From contig JADKCI010000001.1 of NCBI GenBank assembly GCA_016714645.1, forward strand, positions 744,001 to 808,000: 64,000 nt of DNA. The letters run 5' to 3'. Of this stretch, positions 42,819-51,087 are shown one piece after another. Origin of the DNA: Chromatiaceae bacterium (GTDB lineage Bacteria; Pseudomonadota; Gammaproteobacteria; Chromatiales; Chromatiaceae). Below the pieces are notes generated by a model that did no database searches, was not told where the DNA came from, and saw only the letters and a program-made list of their open reading frames with translations. A program made the position numbers and the translations under genes. The stretch's first letter is position 1. Every line of letters starts with the position of its first letter.

Positions 42819-44189
42819 ATGCACCTGCACATCCTCGGTATCTGCGGCACCTTCATGGGCGGTATCGCCCTGCTGGCGCGCGCCCTTGGCCATCGCGTCA
42901 CGGGTTCCGACGCCAACGTCTATCCCCCCATGAGCACCCAACTGGAGGCGGCGGGCATTGGTCTCATGGAGGGTTACGCCGCCAGCCATCTTGATCCTGC
43001 GCCGGACCTGGTGGTGGTGGGCAATGCCATGAAGCGCGGTCTGCCCGTGGTCGAATACCTGCTCGACCGGGGTCTGCCCTATGTCTCGGGGCCGGAATGG
43101 CTCAAGGTGAATCTGCTGCGGGACCGCTGGGTCCTGGCGGTGGCCGGGACTCATGGCAAGACCACCGCATCAAGCATGTTGGCCTGGGTCCTGGACTACG
43201 CCGGGCTCAACCCCGGCTTCCTCATCGGCGGCGTGCCCCGGGATTTCGGCCTCTCCGCCCGCCTGGGCGCGGCCCCTTTCTTCGTGGTGGAGGCGGATGA
43301 GTACGACACCGCCTTTTTCGACAAGCGCTCCAAGTTCGTCCACTACCTGCCGCGGACCCTCATCCTCAATAATCTGGAATTCGACCACGCCGACATCTTC
43401 GACGACCTGGCCATGATCCAGCGCCAGTTCCATCACCTGGTGCGCATCGTGCCGGGCAGCGGTCTCATCATCCACCCCCAGGGGGAGGCGGCCCTGGATC
43501 AGGTCCTGGCCATGGGCTGCTGGACCCCGCGGGAAGCGGTAGGGGCGGAGGGCGACTGGTCGGCGACCTTGCTGGCGCCGGATGGCTCGCGGTTCAGGGT
43601 GCATCACCAGGGGCGCGACAGAGGCGAGGTGAACTGGAGTCAGACGGGCCACCACAATGTCGCCAACGCCCTGGCCGTCCTTGCCGCCGCCCGCCATGCG
43701 GGGGTGCCCCTGGCCTTGGGGCTGGAGGCCCTGAATCGCTTCCAGGGGGTCAAGCGCCGTATGGAACTGCGCGGCGTGGCCCGGGGCATCCCTGTCTATG
43801 ACGACTTTGCCCATCACCCCACCGCCATCGCCACCACCCTGGAGGGCCTGCGCCGCCACGCCGAGGCGGGAGGGGTGGGGGGGCGCATCCTCGCCGTCCT
43901 GGAACCCCGTTCCAATACCATGCGCCTAGGCGTCCACAATGCCACCCTGGCCGCCTCGCTGGAGACCGCGGACCAGGTCTTTGTCTTTGCCCCGCCCGAT
44001 CTCGGCTGGGATGCCGACTCTGTCTTTGCCCCCCTGGGGGCACGGGCGGCGATTTACTCCCGGATCGAGGACATCGTCGCCGCTATCGCCCACCAAGGCC
44101 GGACAGGGGACCAGGTGCTGGTCATGAGCAATGGCGGCTTCCAGGGCATTCATGAGCGCCTGTTGGCGGCCCTTGATGCCGGCCACTGA
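42819..44189 (+). CDS. mpl: Murein tripeptide ligase (UDP-MurNAc:tripeptide)
   Basis: 456 residues. Recycles peptidoglycan by joining L-Ala-D-Glu-meso-DAP to UDP-MurNAc. MurC-like layout: HLHILGICGTFMGGIALLAR (nucleotide fold), the ATP site AVAGTHGKTTASSML (about residue 105), the DEYDTAFFDKRSKF block that separates Mpl from MurC, HHNVANALAVLAAARH, and DDFAHHPTAI. Begins one base after the preceding membrane protein stop. Overlaps the next gene by 14 bases. Confidence 0.96.
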   Translation: MHLHILGICGTFMGGIALLARALGHRVTGSDANVYPPMSTQLEAAGIGLMEGYAASHLDPAPDLVVVGNAMKRGLPVVEYLLDRGLPYVSGPEWLKVNLLRDRWVLAVAGTHGKTTASSMLAWVLDYAGLNPGFLIGGVPRDFGLSARLGAAPFFVVEADEYDTAFFDKRSKFVHYLPRTLILNNLEFDHADIFDDLAMIQRQFHHLVRIVPGSGLIIHPQGEAALDQVLAMGCWTPREAVGAEGDWSATLLAPDGSRFRVHHQGRDRGEVNWSQTGHHNVANALAVLAAARHAGVPLALGLEALNRFQGVKRRMELRGVARGIPVYDDFAHHPTAIATTLEGLRRHAEAGGVGGRILAVLEPRSNTMRLGVHNATLAASLETADQVFVFAPPDLGWDADSVFAPLGARAAIYSRIEDIVAAIAHQGRTGDQVLVMSNGGFQGIHERLLAALDAGH

Positions 44190-44718
44190 CCCTGGCCAGC
44201 CCCGGGCCAGGTCCCCGCGTTGGCGTGGGTGGCTGGTCAATATCGGCCTGGCGCTCCTGATCCTGGGCGGTGTCCAGTGGTGGCAGGCCAGACCCCTGGC
44301 CAAGGGGGAGGCGCCCCCTCTCGCTGGCCTGGATCAGACCGGGGCCTGGGTGGATCTGCGGGACTTACGGGGCGAGCCGGTCCTGGTGCATTTTTGGGCG
44401 AGCTGGTGCCCGGTCTGTCGCGCCATGGACGGCTTTGTCGATGCCATTGCCCGGGATCATCGGGTGCTGACCGTCGCCCTGCAATCCGGGGAGGCGGGCG
44501 AGATTATGTCCTACCTCCAGGCGGCGGACCTGGATTTTCCCGTGGTGCCAGATCCCGATGGGGCTATCGCCCGCCGCTGGGGTGTGGGCGGGGTGCCAGC
44601 GAGCTTCGTAATCGACCCCGAGGGTCGGATCGCCTCCGCCACCGTCGGCCTGAGCACCGAGCCCGGACTCAGGTTGCGGCTCTGGGCGGCCAAGGGTGAG
44701 GAGGCGCCTCCCCGGTAA
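44176..44718 (+). CDS. TlpA/ScsD-like periplasmic thioredoxin
   Basis: 180 residues from ATG 44176, overlapping mpl by 14 bases. Single N-terminal membrane anchor (WLVNIGLALLILGGVQWW, about 17-34) holds a thioredoxin domain in the periplasm. The active site is WCPVC in VHFWASWCPVCRAM, followed by the cis-Pro loop GVPASFVID. It resembles the TlpA/ResA/ScsD protein disulfide oxidoreductases. Partner unknown; such proteins reduce disulfides during cytochrome c or copper-site maturation. Confidence 0.88.
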   Translation: MPATDPGQPRARSPRWRGWLVNIGLALLILGGVQWWQARPLAKGEAPPLAGLDQTGAWVDLRDLRGEPVLVHFWASWCPVCRAMDGFVDAIARDHRVLTVALQSGEAGEIMSYLQAADLDFPVVPDPDGAIARRWGVGGVPASFVIDPEGRIASATVGLSTEPGLRLRLWAAKGEEAPPR

Positions 44719-44780
44719 CGCGGGGGCGTCCCTGGCACCGTCCGCCCGCGCGTCTGCCACGCTCATGCCCCGGCTTCGCC

Positions 44781-46766
44781 TCAATCCATCCCCTCCAACA
44801 GCCAGGGACCATCCGCCGGGGGTCGTTGCGGGTTCAGCGCCGCGAAGTCCGGCGCGGCGGCGCTCAAGGCCGCGGTCGGGTCCTTGCCCGTCGCGGGGAT
44901 GGCCAGCAGATTGAGGATCAGGCGCTTGTGCTGGTCGGTGACATTCCCGACCCAGAGGGGCTGGCGGCCGTCGATGAGGTAGGGCGTGGCCCAGAGTCTC
45001 AGCACCAGGCGGCCCTTCTCGCCCTCCTGCTTGACCAGGCCCAGGGCTTCGTGATGGCCGTCATGGACGTGGGGAATGAGCGGCAGCTCCATCAGGGGCA
45101 GTGAAGGCGATAGGAGCCGGAGGGCATTCTCGAAGGAGAGGGTATCGGCCGCTTGCCAACCCTGGGCCGCCAGGGCCTGGGTCAGGATCTGGGGGTCGCC
45201 GGCGTATTGCAGGTTCAGGGGGTGCCCATTCATGCCCTGGATGTCTTCGCGCCATTGGGGAAGCTGCCGCCACTCCTGGGCCAGCCATTGGGCCTCGGAG
45301 AGGCTGATGCTCTCGGGTTTAGGCTGATAGCGGTCCAGGTCGGCGGCATGGAAACTCAGGCTGGCCCCGCCATAGGCCAGGATCAGGGCGGCGCTGGACA
45401 GGGCGGCCAGTCCATGCCAGGAGGGTGCCGGCCGGGTGTGGCGGCGGAAGGAGAGCCCCAGGGCGGCGATCCACGCCAGGCCCAGGGCCAGGCCGCCGAT
45501 GACATCCGTGAGCCAGTGGGCACCCAAATAGACGCTGGAAATAGCCACCGCCGTAGCCAGTATGGCAGCAAGGGCGTAGGGGAGCCAGCGCCAGGCCTGG
45601 GGCATGGTCCCCGCCCCGGCCAGGCCGACGGCGAGAAAGCCGTAGGTGACGGTGGCGCGGAGCACGTGGCCGCTGGGAAAGGCCCAGGACGAGAGCCCGA
45701 CGAGGCCGATGTCCGGGCGCGGGACCTGGAGCAGCCACTTGAGCAGGGGCGGGGCCAGCAGGCCGAAGGCGAGGGCGGCGATCCAGTAGCCGGCCTGCCG
45801 CCGTTGGCCCCGCGCCAACAGCCAGACGAGGACGGCGATCCCCAGGGGCAGGATGACCATCAGGTCCCCCAGACGGCTGGCGGCGACCATGAGGTGATTC
45901 GCGCCGGGTGTGTGCAGGCTCAGCGCCAGATTCAGCACCATCTGGTTGAGACGCAGTTCCGGGGCCTCGTCGATGGCCAGGCCCATCATGAGCGCGAAGG
46001 CGAGGGCCCCCAACAGCAGGAGCCCGGCCAGACCCGCCAGGGCGCGGGCGTCGGGATGATGGGGGTCCGCCAGGGCGCGGGCGATCTCGCCGACACGGGG
46101 ATGGACGTCCGCCCAGCTCAGCAGGGCCTGGACCCAGCGCCCGGCCCGAGGGCTGTAGAACAGAAAGAGGCGATGCACGCCCCAGAAGACGAACCACAGG
46201 GTCAGGATCAGGGCCAGGGCAAGGATGCCCAGTCGCGCCGTCGCCTCCGCCGCCAGTTCCAGCGAGGCGCCCAGGACGATGCCGGGCACGATATAGGCCG
46301 GCGCCCAGGCGAGGGCGGAGAGGACGTTGGCGGCCAGGAAGCGCTTGGAATCCATGCCCATCATGCCCGCCACCACCGGGATCACCGCCCGGACCGGCCC
46401 CACGAAGCGGCCAAAGGCCACGCTCTTACCGCCGTACTGTTCGAAGAAGCGCTCACCCCGGGCCAGGCTGTCCGGGTAGCGGGAGAAGGGCCAGATGAGG
46501 CGCAACCGCTCCCGGTAATGATGCCCAAGCCAATAGCTGATGCCGTCGCCCACGATGGCCCCGCCCGCGGCCCAGGCCATCACGGGCCAGAAGCTGAGCA
46601 CCCCGGCGGCAATCGGCGGTCCGGCCCCCACCATCATGACGGCGCCGGGAATGAACATGCCGATCACCGCCAGGGATTCGGTCATGGCGACCAGGAAGAT
46701 GATCAGATAAGCCCAATGGGGATTAGCCGAAATCCAGGCTAGCATCTCCTGAATGAATTCCGTCAT
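44781..46766 (-). CDS. DedA / PAP2 phosphatase / LssY-type fusion protein
   Basis: 661 residues. N-terminal DedA (SNARE-associated) domain (about 1-200) with ESLAVIGMFIPGAVMMVGAG and FGRFVGPVRAVIPVVAGM. Central PAP2 phosphatase domain (about 240-480): KWLLQVPRP, FPSGHVLRATVTY and SVYLGAHWLTDVIGG contain the three phosphatase motifs with the catalytic His residues. The C-terminal 150 residues (SLSEAQWLAQEWRQLPQW, IPHVHDGHHEALGLVK) look like the LssY_C domain. A lipid-phosphate phosphatase and possible undecaprenyl or phospholipid transporter is the likely role. Convergent with the TlpA-like gene. Confidence 0.88.
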   Translation of the reverse strand: MTEFIQEMLAWISANPHWAYLIIFLVAMTESLAVIGMFIPGAVMMVGAGPPIAAGVLSFWPVMAWAAGGAIVGDGISYWLGHHYRERLRLIWPFSRYPDSLARGERFFEQYGGKSVAFGRFVGPVRAVIPVVAGMMGMDSKRFLAANVLSALAWAPAYIVPGIVLGASLELAAEATARLGILALALILTLWFVFWGVHRLFLFYSPRAGRWVQALLSWADVHPRVGEIARALADPHHPDARALAGLAGLLLLGALAFALMMGLAIDEAPELRLNQMVLNLALSLHTPGANHLMVAASRLGDLMVILPLGIAVLVWLLARGQRRQAGYWIAALAFGLLAPPLLKWLLQVPRPDIGLVGLSSWAFPSGHVLRATVTYGFLAVGLAGAGTMPQAWRWLPYALAAILATAVAISSVYLGAHWLTDVIGGLALGLAWIAALGLSFRRHTRPAPSWHGLAALSSAALILAYGGASLSFHAADLDRYQPKPESISLSEAQWLAQEWRQLPQWREDIQGMNGHPLNLQYAGDPQILTQALAAQGWQAADTLSFENALRLLSPSLPLMELPLIPHVHDGHHEALGLVKQEGEKGRLVLRLWATPYLIDGRQPLWVGNVTDQHKRLILNLLAIPATGKDPTAALSAAAPDFAALNPQRPPADGPWLLEGMD

Positions 46767-47136
46767 CTACAAGCGCCCTCTCTGTTTGGCCAGCCGAGGC
46801 CATAGTACCGGCCGCCGGGAGATCCGGCCGCCGCGATGGAGCTATCATGGCCCCGAGGATTTCCGGAAATCAACTGGCGCGAGCCGATCCGGAGCTTCGG
46901 CGCGGCCTGACCACTGGTTCGCGGGAAAGAACCGGCGTTGCCCAGCCCGCTGGCGGGTGTCGTCGGCAAGATGGAGGTTCCTTCAACGCCAGAACTGCGA
47001 GAGAATGTCGACCCTGCATGCCTGCCTGTCAGGCTGGTCCCGGCCAGCGGGCCCCCGGGAAATTGGGATGCCCCTGGGGGCATTATCCAATCAAGAGTTC
47101 TTTTCCCGCAAGCAAAAACAAAAGGTTGGGCGCTGA
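46767..47136. other. Intergenic region upstream of trpG
   Basis: 370 bases with no credible gene. ATGCCCC-TG-GGGGCAT at 47068-47083, 54 bases before trpG, is a 16-base inverted repeat that could be an operator; no clear -35/-10 pair and no Trp-codon leader peptide was seen. Confidence 0.45.
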
Positions 47137-47718
47137 ATGCTGCTAATGATCGATAACTACGATTCCTTTACCTACAACCTGGTTCAGTATCTGGGGGAGC
47201 TGGGGGTCGAGGTACGGGTTTATCGTAACGACGAGATCGACCTGGCGGGCGTGGCGGCCCTGGGACCGGAGCGCATCGTGGTTTCCCCGGGGCCCTGCAC
47301 GCCGATGGAGGCGGGCATTTCGGTGCCGCTGATCCGCGCGTTCGCCGGGCGGGTGCCCATCCTGGGCGTCTGCCTGGGGCATCAGTCCATCGGCCATGCC
47401 TTTGGGGGCCAGGTCGTCAAGGCGCGCCAGGTCATGCACGGCAAGACCTCCCCCATCCATCATGCCGATACGGGGGTCTTTTCCGGGCTCGACCAGCCCT
47501 TCCAGGCCACGCGCTATCACTCCCTGGTGGTGGAGGCCGCGACCCTGCCCGCCTGCCTGGAGGTGACGGCCTGGACCCTTACCCCGGCGGGCGAGCGCGA
47601 CGAGATCATGGGCTTGCGCCATCGCGAACTGCCGGTTCAGGGGGTGCAATTCCATCCGGAATCCATTCTCACCCAGCAAGGCCATGAGTTACTCCGCAAT
47701 TTCCTGGAAGATCGGTAA
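47137..47718 (+). CDS. trpG: Anthranilate synthase glutamine amidotransferase component
   Basis: 193 residues. Class I amidotransferase that releases ammonia for anthranilate (TrpE) or aminodeoxychorismate (PabB) synthase. Start MLLMIDNYDSFTYNLVQYL; nucleophile in ILGVCLGHQSIGHAFGG; His/Glu pair in VQFHPESILT. The trpD and trpC genes follow, so it is named trpG, but it may also serve PabB. trpE is not in the window. Confidence 0.95.
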   Translation: MLLMIDNYDSFTYNLVQYLGELGVEVRVYRNDEIDLAGVAALGPERIVVSPGPCTPMEAGISVPLIRAFAGRVPILGVCLGHQSIGHAFGGQVVKARQVMHGKTSPIHHADTGVFSGLDQPFQATRYHSLVVEAATLPACLEVTAWTLTPAGERDEIMGLRHRELPVQGVQFHPESILTQQGHELLRNFLEDR

Positions 47719-47809
47719 TGGCGGCGCGCGCCCTATTCGAGGTGAGCATGCCCTGTCGGTCCCGTGACCCCGCGTCGACCGCTAGTGACAACTTAGGAGG
47801 ATGACAGTC

Positions 47810-48901
47810 GTGGATATCAAGCAGGCGATCGCCAAGGTCATTGACCGCCATGACCTGACGCACCCCGAGATGACCGCCGTCATGCAACTCATCATGACCG
47901 GCGGGGCGACCCCGGCGCAGATCGCCGGCTTCCTGGTGGCCCTGCGCATGAAGGGCGAGACGGTCACCGAGATCACCGCCGCCGCCTCCGTCATGCGGGC
48001 ACTGGCCACGCCGGTGGACCTGCATGACTTCGAGGACGCGGTGGACATCGTCGATGGCACCCTCGACCTGGAGCGGCCGCGCCAGGGGCCCGCCAGCCTG
48101 GGCCGGGTGGTGGACATCGTCGGCACGGGCGGTGATGGCGCGGGTACCTTCAACGTCTCCACCGCCAGTATGTTCGTGGCGGCGGCGGCGGGCTGTCACG
48201 TGGCCAAGCACGGCAACCGCTCGGTCTCCAGCCGGTCCGGCAGCGCCGACGTCCTGGAGGCGGCGGGCGTCCGGCTGGACCTGACCCCCGCCCAGGTCGC
48301 CCGGTGCGTGCGCGACTGCGGGGTCGGCTTCATGTTTGCCCCGGGCCACCATGGCGCCATGAAACACGCCATTGCCCCGCGCCGGGAACTGGGGGTGCGG
48401 ACCCTCTTCAATATCCTGGGGCCCTTGACCAACCCCGCGGGTGTGACCAATCAGGTCCTCGGCGTCTTCAGCGAGGAGTTGCTGATTCCCCTGGCGGAGG
48501 TCCTGCAACGCCTGGGCAGCCATCATGTCATGGTCGTCCATTCCCGCGATGGCCTGGACGAGATCAGCATTGGCGACAACACCGAGGTGGCCGAACTCAA
48601 GGAGGGGGAGATCCTGCGCTTCACCCTGCGCCCCGAGGACTATGGCCTGGCGCGCGCTCCCCTGGACGCCATCCGGGTGACCGGTCCCACCGATAGCCTG
48701 ATGCTGCTCAAGGCCGTCCTGGATGGCCAGCCCGGACCGGCCAGGGATATCGTGCTCCTCAATGCCGGGGCGGCGATCTATGTCTCCGGTGTCACCGACA
48801 GCCTGACGGAGGGGGTGCGCTGGGCGGGGGCGGCCATCGACAGCGGCGAGGCCCTCCACCGCTTCGAACGGCTGGTGGCCCTGACCCAAGCCTTTGCCTA
48901 A
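47810..48901 (+). CDS. trpD: Anthranilate phosphoribosyltransferase
   Basis: 363 residues. Second step of tryptophan synthesis. I choose the GTG at 47810 (VDIKQAIAKV): AGGAGG at 47795-47800 is nine bases away, whereas the ATG at 47801 is immediately next to it. Motifs: VDIVGTGGDGAGTFNVST (PRPP binding), HGNRSVSSRSGSADVLEA, PLTNPAGVTNQVLGVF. About 18 extra residues (LERPRQGPASLG) are inserted before GTGGD, making it slightly longer than usual. Confidence 0.95.
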   Translation: MDIKQAIAKVIDRHDLTHPEMTAVMQLIMTGGATPAQIAGFLVALRMKGETVTEITAAASVMRALATPVDLHDFEDAVDIVDGTLDLERPRQGPASLGRVVDIVGTGGDGAGTFNVSTASMFVAAAAGCHVAKHGNRSVSSRSGSADVLEAAGVRLDLTPAQVARCVRDCGVGFMFAPGHHGAMKHAIAPRRELGVRTLFNILGPLTNPAGVTNQVLGVFSEELLIPLAEVLQRLGSHHVMVVHSRDGLDEISIGDNTEVAELKEGEILRFTLRPEDYGLARAPLDAIRVTGPTDSLMLLKAVLDGQPGPARDIVLLNAGAAIYVSGVTDSLTEGVRWAGAAIDSGEALHRFERLVALTQAFA

Positions 48902-48923
48902 GCCCCGGATTGACGCGCAAACC

Positions 48924-49727
48924 ATGGCCGAGATCCCGGACATCCTCAGGAAGATCATGGACCGCAAGGTGGTGGAAGTGGCCGAGTGCCGCCAGCGCCG
49001 GCCCCTTCAAGCCTTGGAGGCGGAGGTGGCGGGTGCCTCTCCACCCCGGGGTTTTGCCGATGCCTTGTGGGCCAGGGCAGCCAGCGGGCAGCCAGCGGTG
49101 ATTGCCGAGATTAAGGAGGCCTCCCCCAGCAAGGGCATCCTGCGGGCGGATTTCCATCCCGCCGACATCGCCCGAAGCTACGAACGCGGCGGGGCGGCCT
49201 GTCTCTCGGTCCTCACCGACGTGGATTTTTTCCAGGGGTGTGACGCCTACCTTCAGGAGGCCCGCGCCGCCTGCGCCCTGCCCGTCATCCGCAAGGACTT
49301 CATCCTGGACCCCTACCAGGTCCTGGAGGCCCGGGTCCTGGGGGCGGATTGCATCCTGCTGATCGCCGCCTGCCTGACCGATGCCCAGATGCGGGACCTG
49401 AACACCCTGGCGCTGGAACTGGGCATGGATGTCCTGATCGAGGTCCACGACCGGGCGGAACTGGAGCGGGCCCTGCCCCTGCCCGGACGGCTGATCGGCA
49501 TCAACAACCGCGATCTGCGCAGCTTCCAGGTCAGCCTGGACACCACCCTGGGACTGATCGATGCCATCCCGCCCGGGAGGCTCCTGGTCACCGAGAGCGG
49601 TATTCTCGATCGCACCCACGTGGCCCGGATGCGCGGCCGAGGCGTCCATGCCTTCCTGGTCGGGGAGGCCTTTATGCGCGCGGACGACCCCGGGGCGGAA
49701 TTGCGTCGCCTGTTCGCCGAGCCCTGA
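48924..49727 (+). CDS. trpC: Indole-3-glycerol phosphate synthase
   Basis: 267 residues from ATG 48924; a TTG at 48894 overlapping trpD is the alternative. (beta/alpha)8 barrel enzyme. Visible: VIAEIKEASPSKGILRADF with catalytic Glu and Lys, CLSVLTDVDFFQG, PVIRKDFILDPYQVLEARVLG, GINNRDLRSFQVSLDTT, and VTESGILDRTHV. A single-function enzyme, not fused to TrpF. Third gene of trpGDC. Confidence 0.96.
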   Translation: MAEIPDILRKIMDRKVVEVAECRQRRPLQALEAEVAGASPPRGFADALWARAASGQPAVIAEIKEASPSKGILRADFHPADIARSYERGGAACLSVLTDVDFFQGCDAYLQEARAACALPVIRKDFILDPYQVLEARVLGADCILLIAACLTDAQMRDLNTLALELGMDVLIEVHDRAELERALPLPGRLIGINNRDLRSFQVSLDTTLGLIDAIPPGRLLVTESGILDRTHVARMRGRGVHAFLVGEAFMRADDPGAELRRLFAEP

Positions 49728-49761
49728 CGGGGCCCCCCACCCTCAAACTCAAGAGGCTGAT

Positions 49762-50178
49762 ATGAAAGCACGCGTTAAATGGCTGGATGGGGTGACCATG
49801 GTCGGGGAATCGCCCAGCGGCCATGCCCTGGTCATGGATGGTCCACCCGATCATGGTGGCCGCAATCTGGGCCCTCGGCCCATGGAACTGCTTTTGCTCG
49901 GCATGGGGGGCTGCACCGAGTTCGATGTCCTCTCCATCCTGCGCAAGGCCCGTCAGGAAGTGACCGGCTGCGAGGTGGAACTGGCGGCCGAACGGGCCGA
50001 GGAGGACCCCAAGGTCTTCACCCGCATCCACGTCCACTTTGTCCTGACCGGCAGGAATCTGAGCGAAAAACACGTCGAGCGGGCCATCGCCCTGAGCGCC
50101 GAGAAATATTGCTCCGCCTCCATCATGCTGGGGGCAACCGCCCAGCTTACCCATGACTTCGAAATCCGCGCGGCCTGA
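49762..50178 (+). CDS. OsmC-family protein (YhfA-like)
   Basis: 138 residues from ATG 49762. Two cysteines in GMGGCTEFDVLSIL and SAEKYCSASIML fit the peroxidatic and resolving cysteines of the OsmC/Ohr family; the layout and LGPRPMELLLLG opening are like E. coli YhfA. It may reduce hydroperoxides; substrate unknown. Lies 34 bases behind trpC, perhaps in the same transcript. Confidence 0.88.
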   Translation: MKARVKWLDGVTMVGESPSGHALVMDGPPDHGGRNLGPRPMELLLLGMGGCTEFDVLSILRKARQEVTGCEVELAAERAEEDPKVFTRIHVHFVLTGRNLSEKHVERAIALSAEKYCSASIMLGATAQLTHDFEIRAA

Positions 50179-50202
50179 GAACGATAACCCCTCTCCCCAG
50201 CC

Positions 50203-50220
50203 CTCCCCCGCAAGGGGGGG
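50203..50220. terminator. GC hairpin between osmC-like gene and coq7
   Basis: CCTCCCCC-type arm (50203-50209) pairs with a G run (50214-50220) through a GCAA tetraloop, in the convergent gap. The surrounding CCCTCTCCCC context resembles a dispersed intergenic repeat seen in many proteobacteria. It could act as a two-way terminator; no T run. Confidence 0.4.
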
Positions 50221-50256
50221 CCATAAATCGCGCCGGTGGGTCCTTAGCCGGCCCCG

Positions 50257-50901
50257 TCAGATCCAGTAAACGGTGCCGGTCATGACCTTGGCGGTCAGCT
50301 TCATGGCGAGCTTGACCAGGACCGGCAATTCGGCTCCGCCGGAGGCCTGGGCCAGTTCGGCATGGTGGATCTCGTCCGCCTTCATCCGCTCCAGGATGGC
50401 CCGCGTCTTGAGGTCATCGGTGGGCACCTCCGCCAGGTGCCCCTCGAGATGGTTCTCCACCTGACGTTCCGTCTCTACCACGAACCCGAGGCTCCACTTG
50501 TCCCCCGCCAGACCGGCGGCGGCGCCGATCGCCAGGGAGCTGGCATACCAGAGGGGATTGAGCAGGCTCTTGCGGTCCCCCAGTTCCTTGATGCGGCGCT
50601 CGCACCAGTCCAGGTGATCGTTTTCCTCTTGGGCTGAACGGGCCATGCTGGCGCGCGTCTCCTCCAGGCGGGCGGTGAGGGCCTGACCCTGGTAAAGGCC
50701 CTGGGCACAGACCTCCCCCGTGTGGTTGATGCGCATCAGGCGCGCCACATGGCGCCGTTCCCGCTCGCCCAGTTCCGTATCCGGGAGACCGGCGGCGGGA
50801 CTGGGGCGCTCCGTGACCAGGGGCGGCCCGAAGAGGGTGCGCACCCCCTGGTCCAGGCCCATCAGCAAGCGATCCAGCGGGGTGTAATCACGGGTGTTCA
50901 T
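50257..50901 (-). CDS. coq7: Demethoxyubiquinone hydroxylase
   Basis: 214 residues from ATG 50901; the frame is open to 50994 but the extra part is not Coq7-like. Di-iron enzyme of the penultimate ubiquinone hydroxylation. Two E...EXXH repeats form the metal site: RINHTGEVCAQGLY with EENDHLDWCERR, and EVPTDDL-region with KADEIHHAELAQ. A hydrophobic LASSLAIGAAAGL-type helix attaches it to the membrane. Ubiquinone is the quinone that serves DsrMKJOP-type and photosynthetic electron flow here, together with UbiH near the window end. Confidence 0.95.
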   Translation of the reverse strand: MNTRDYTPLDRLLMGLDQGVRTLFGPPLVTERPSPAAGLPDTELGERERRHVARLMRINHTGEVCAQGLYQGQALTARLEETRASMARSAQEENDHLDWCERRIKELGDRKSLLNPLWYASSLAIGAAAGLAGDKWSLGFVVETERQVENHLEGHLAEVPTDDLKTRAILERMKADEIHHAELAQASGGAELPVLVKLAMKLTAKVMTGTVYWI

Positions 50902-51087
50902 GGCGGTGATGGCGTCTCTCGGCAAGGGGTGTGCCAGGGGCCGACCTTGGGCCCCGGCGCTGATGGGCCATAGCCTACCGCATCCTTCCGGCACAGGGGA
51001 GGGCTGGTCCCCGCCATCGGCCCGGCCCAGAGTCCATTTCCCGGGATAGCTGGGCGTCTGGACTCCTCTTCGGCCAGCCCGCCCTGA

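Noticed and set aside
46753..47136. Plus-strand frame of 127 residues ahead of trpG
   Set aside because: Composition is Arg/Ser/Pro-rich without structure, no ribosome site, no family resemblance.
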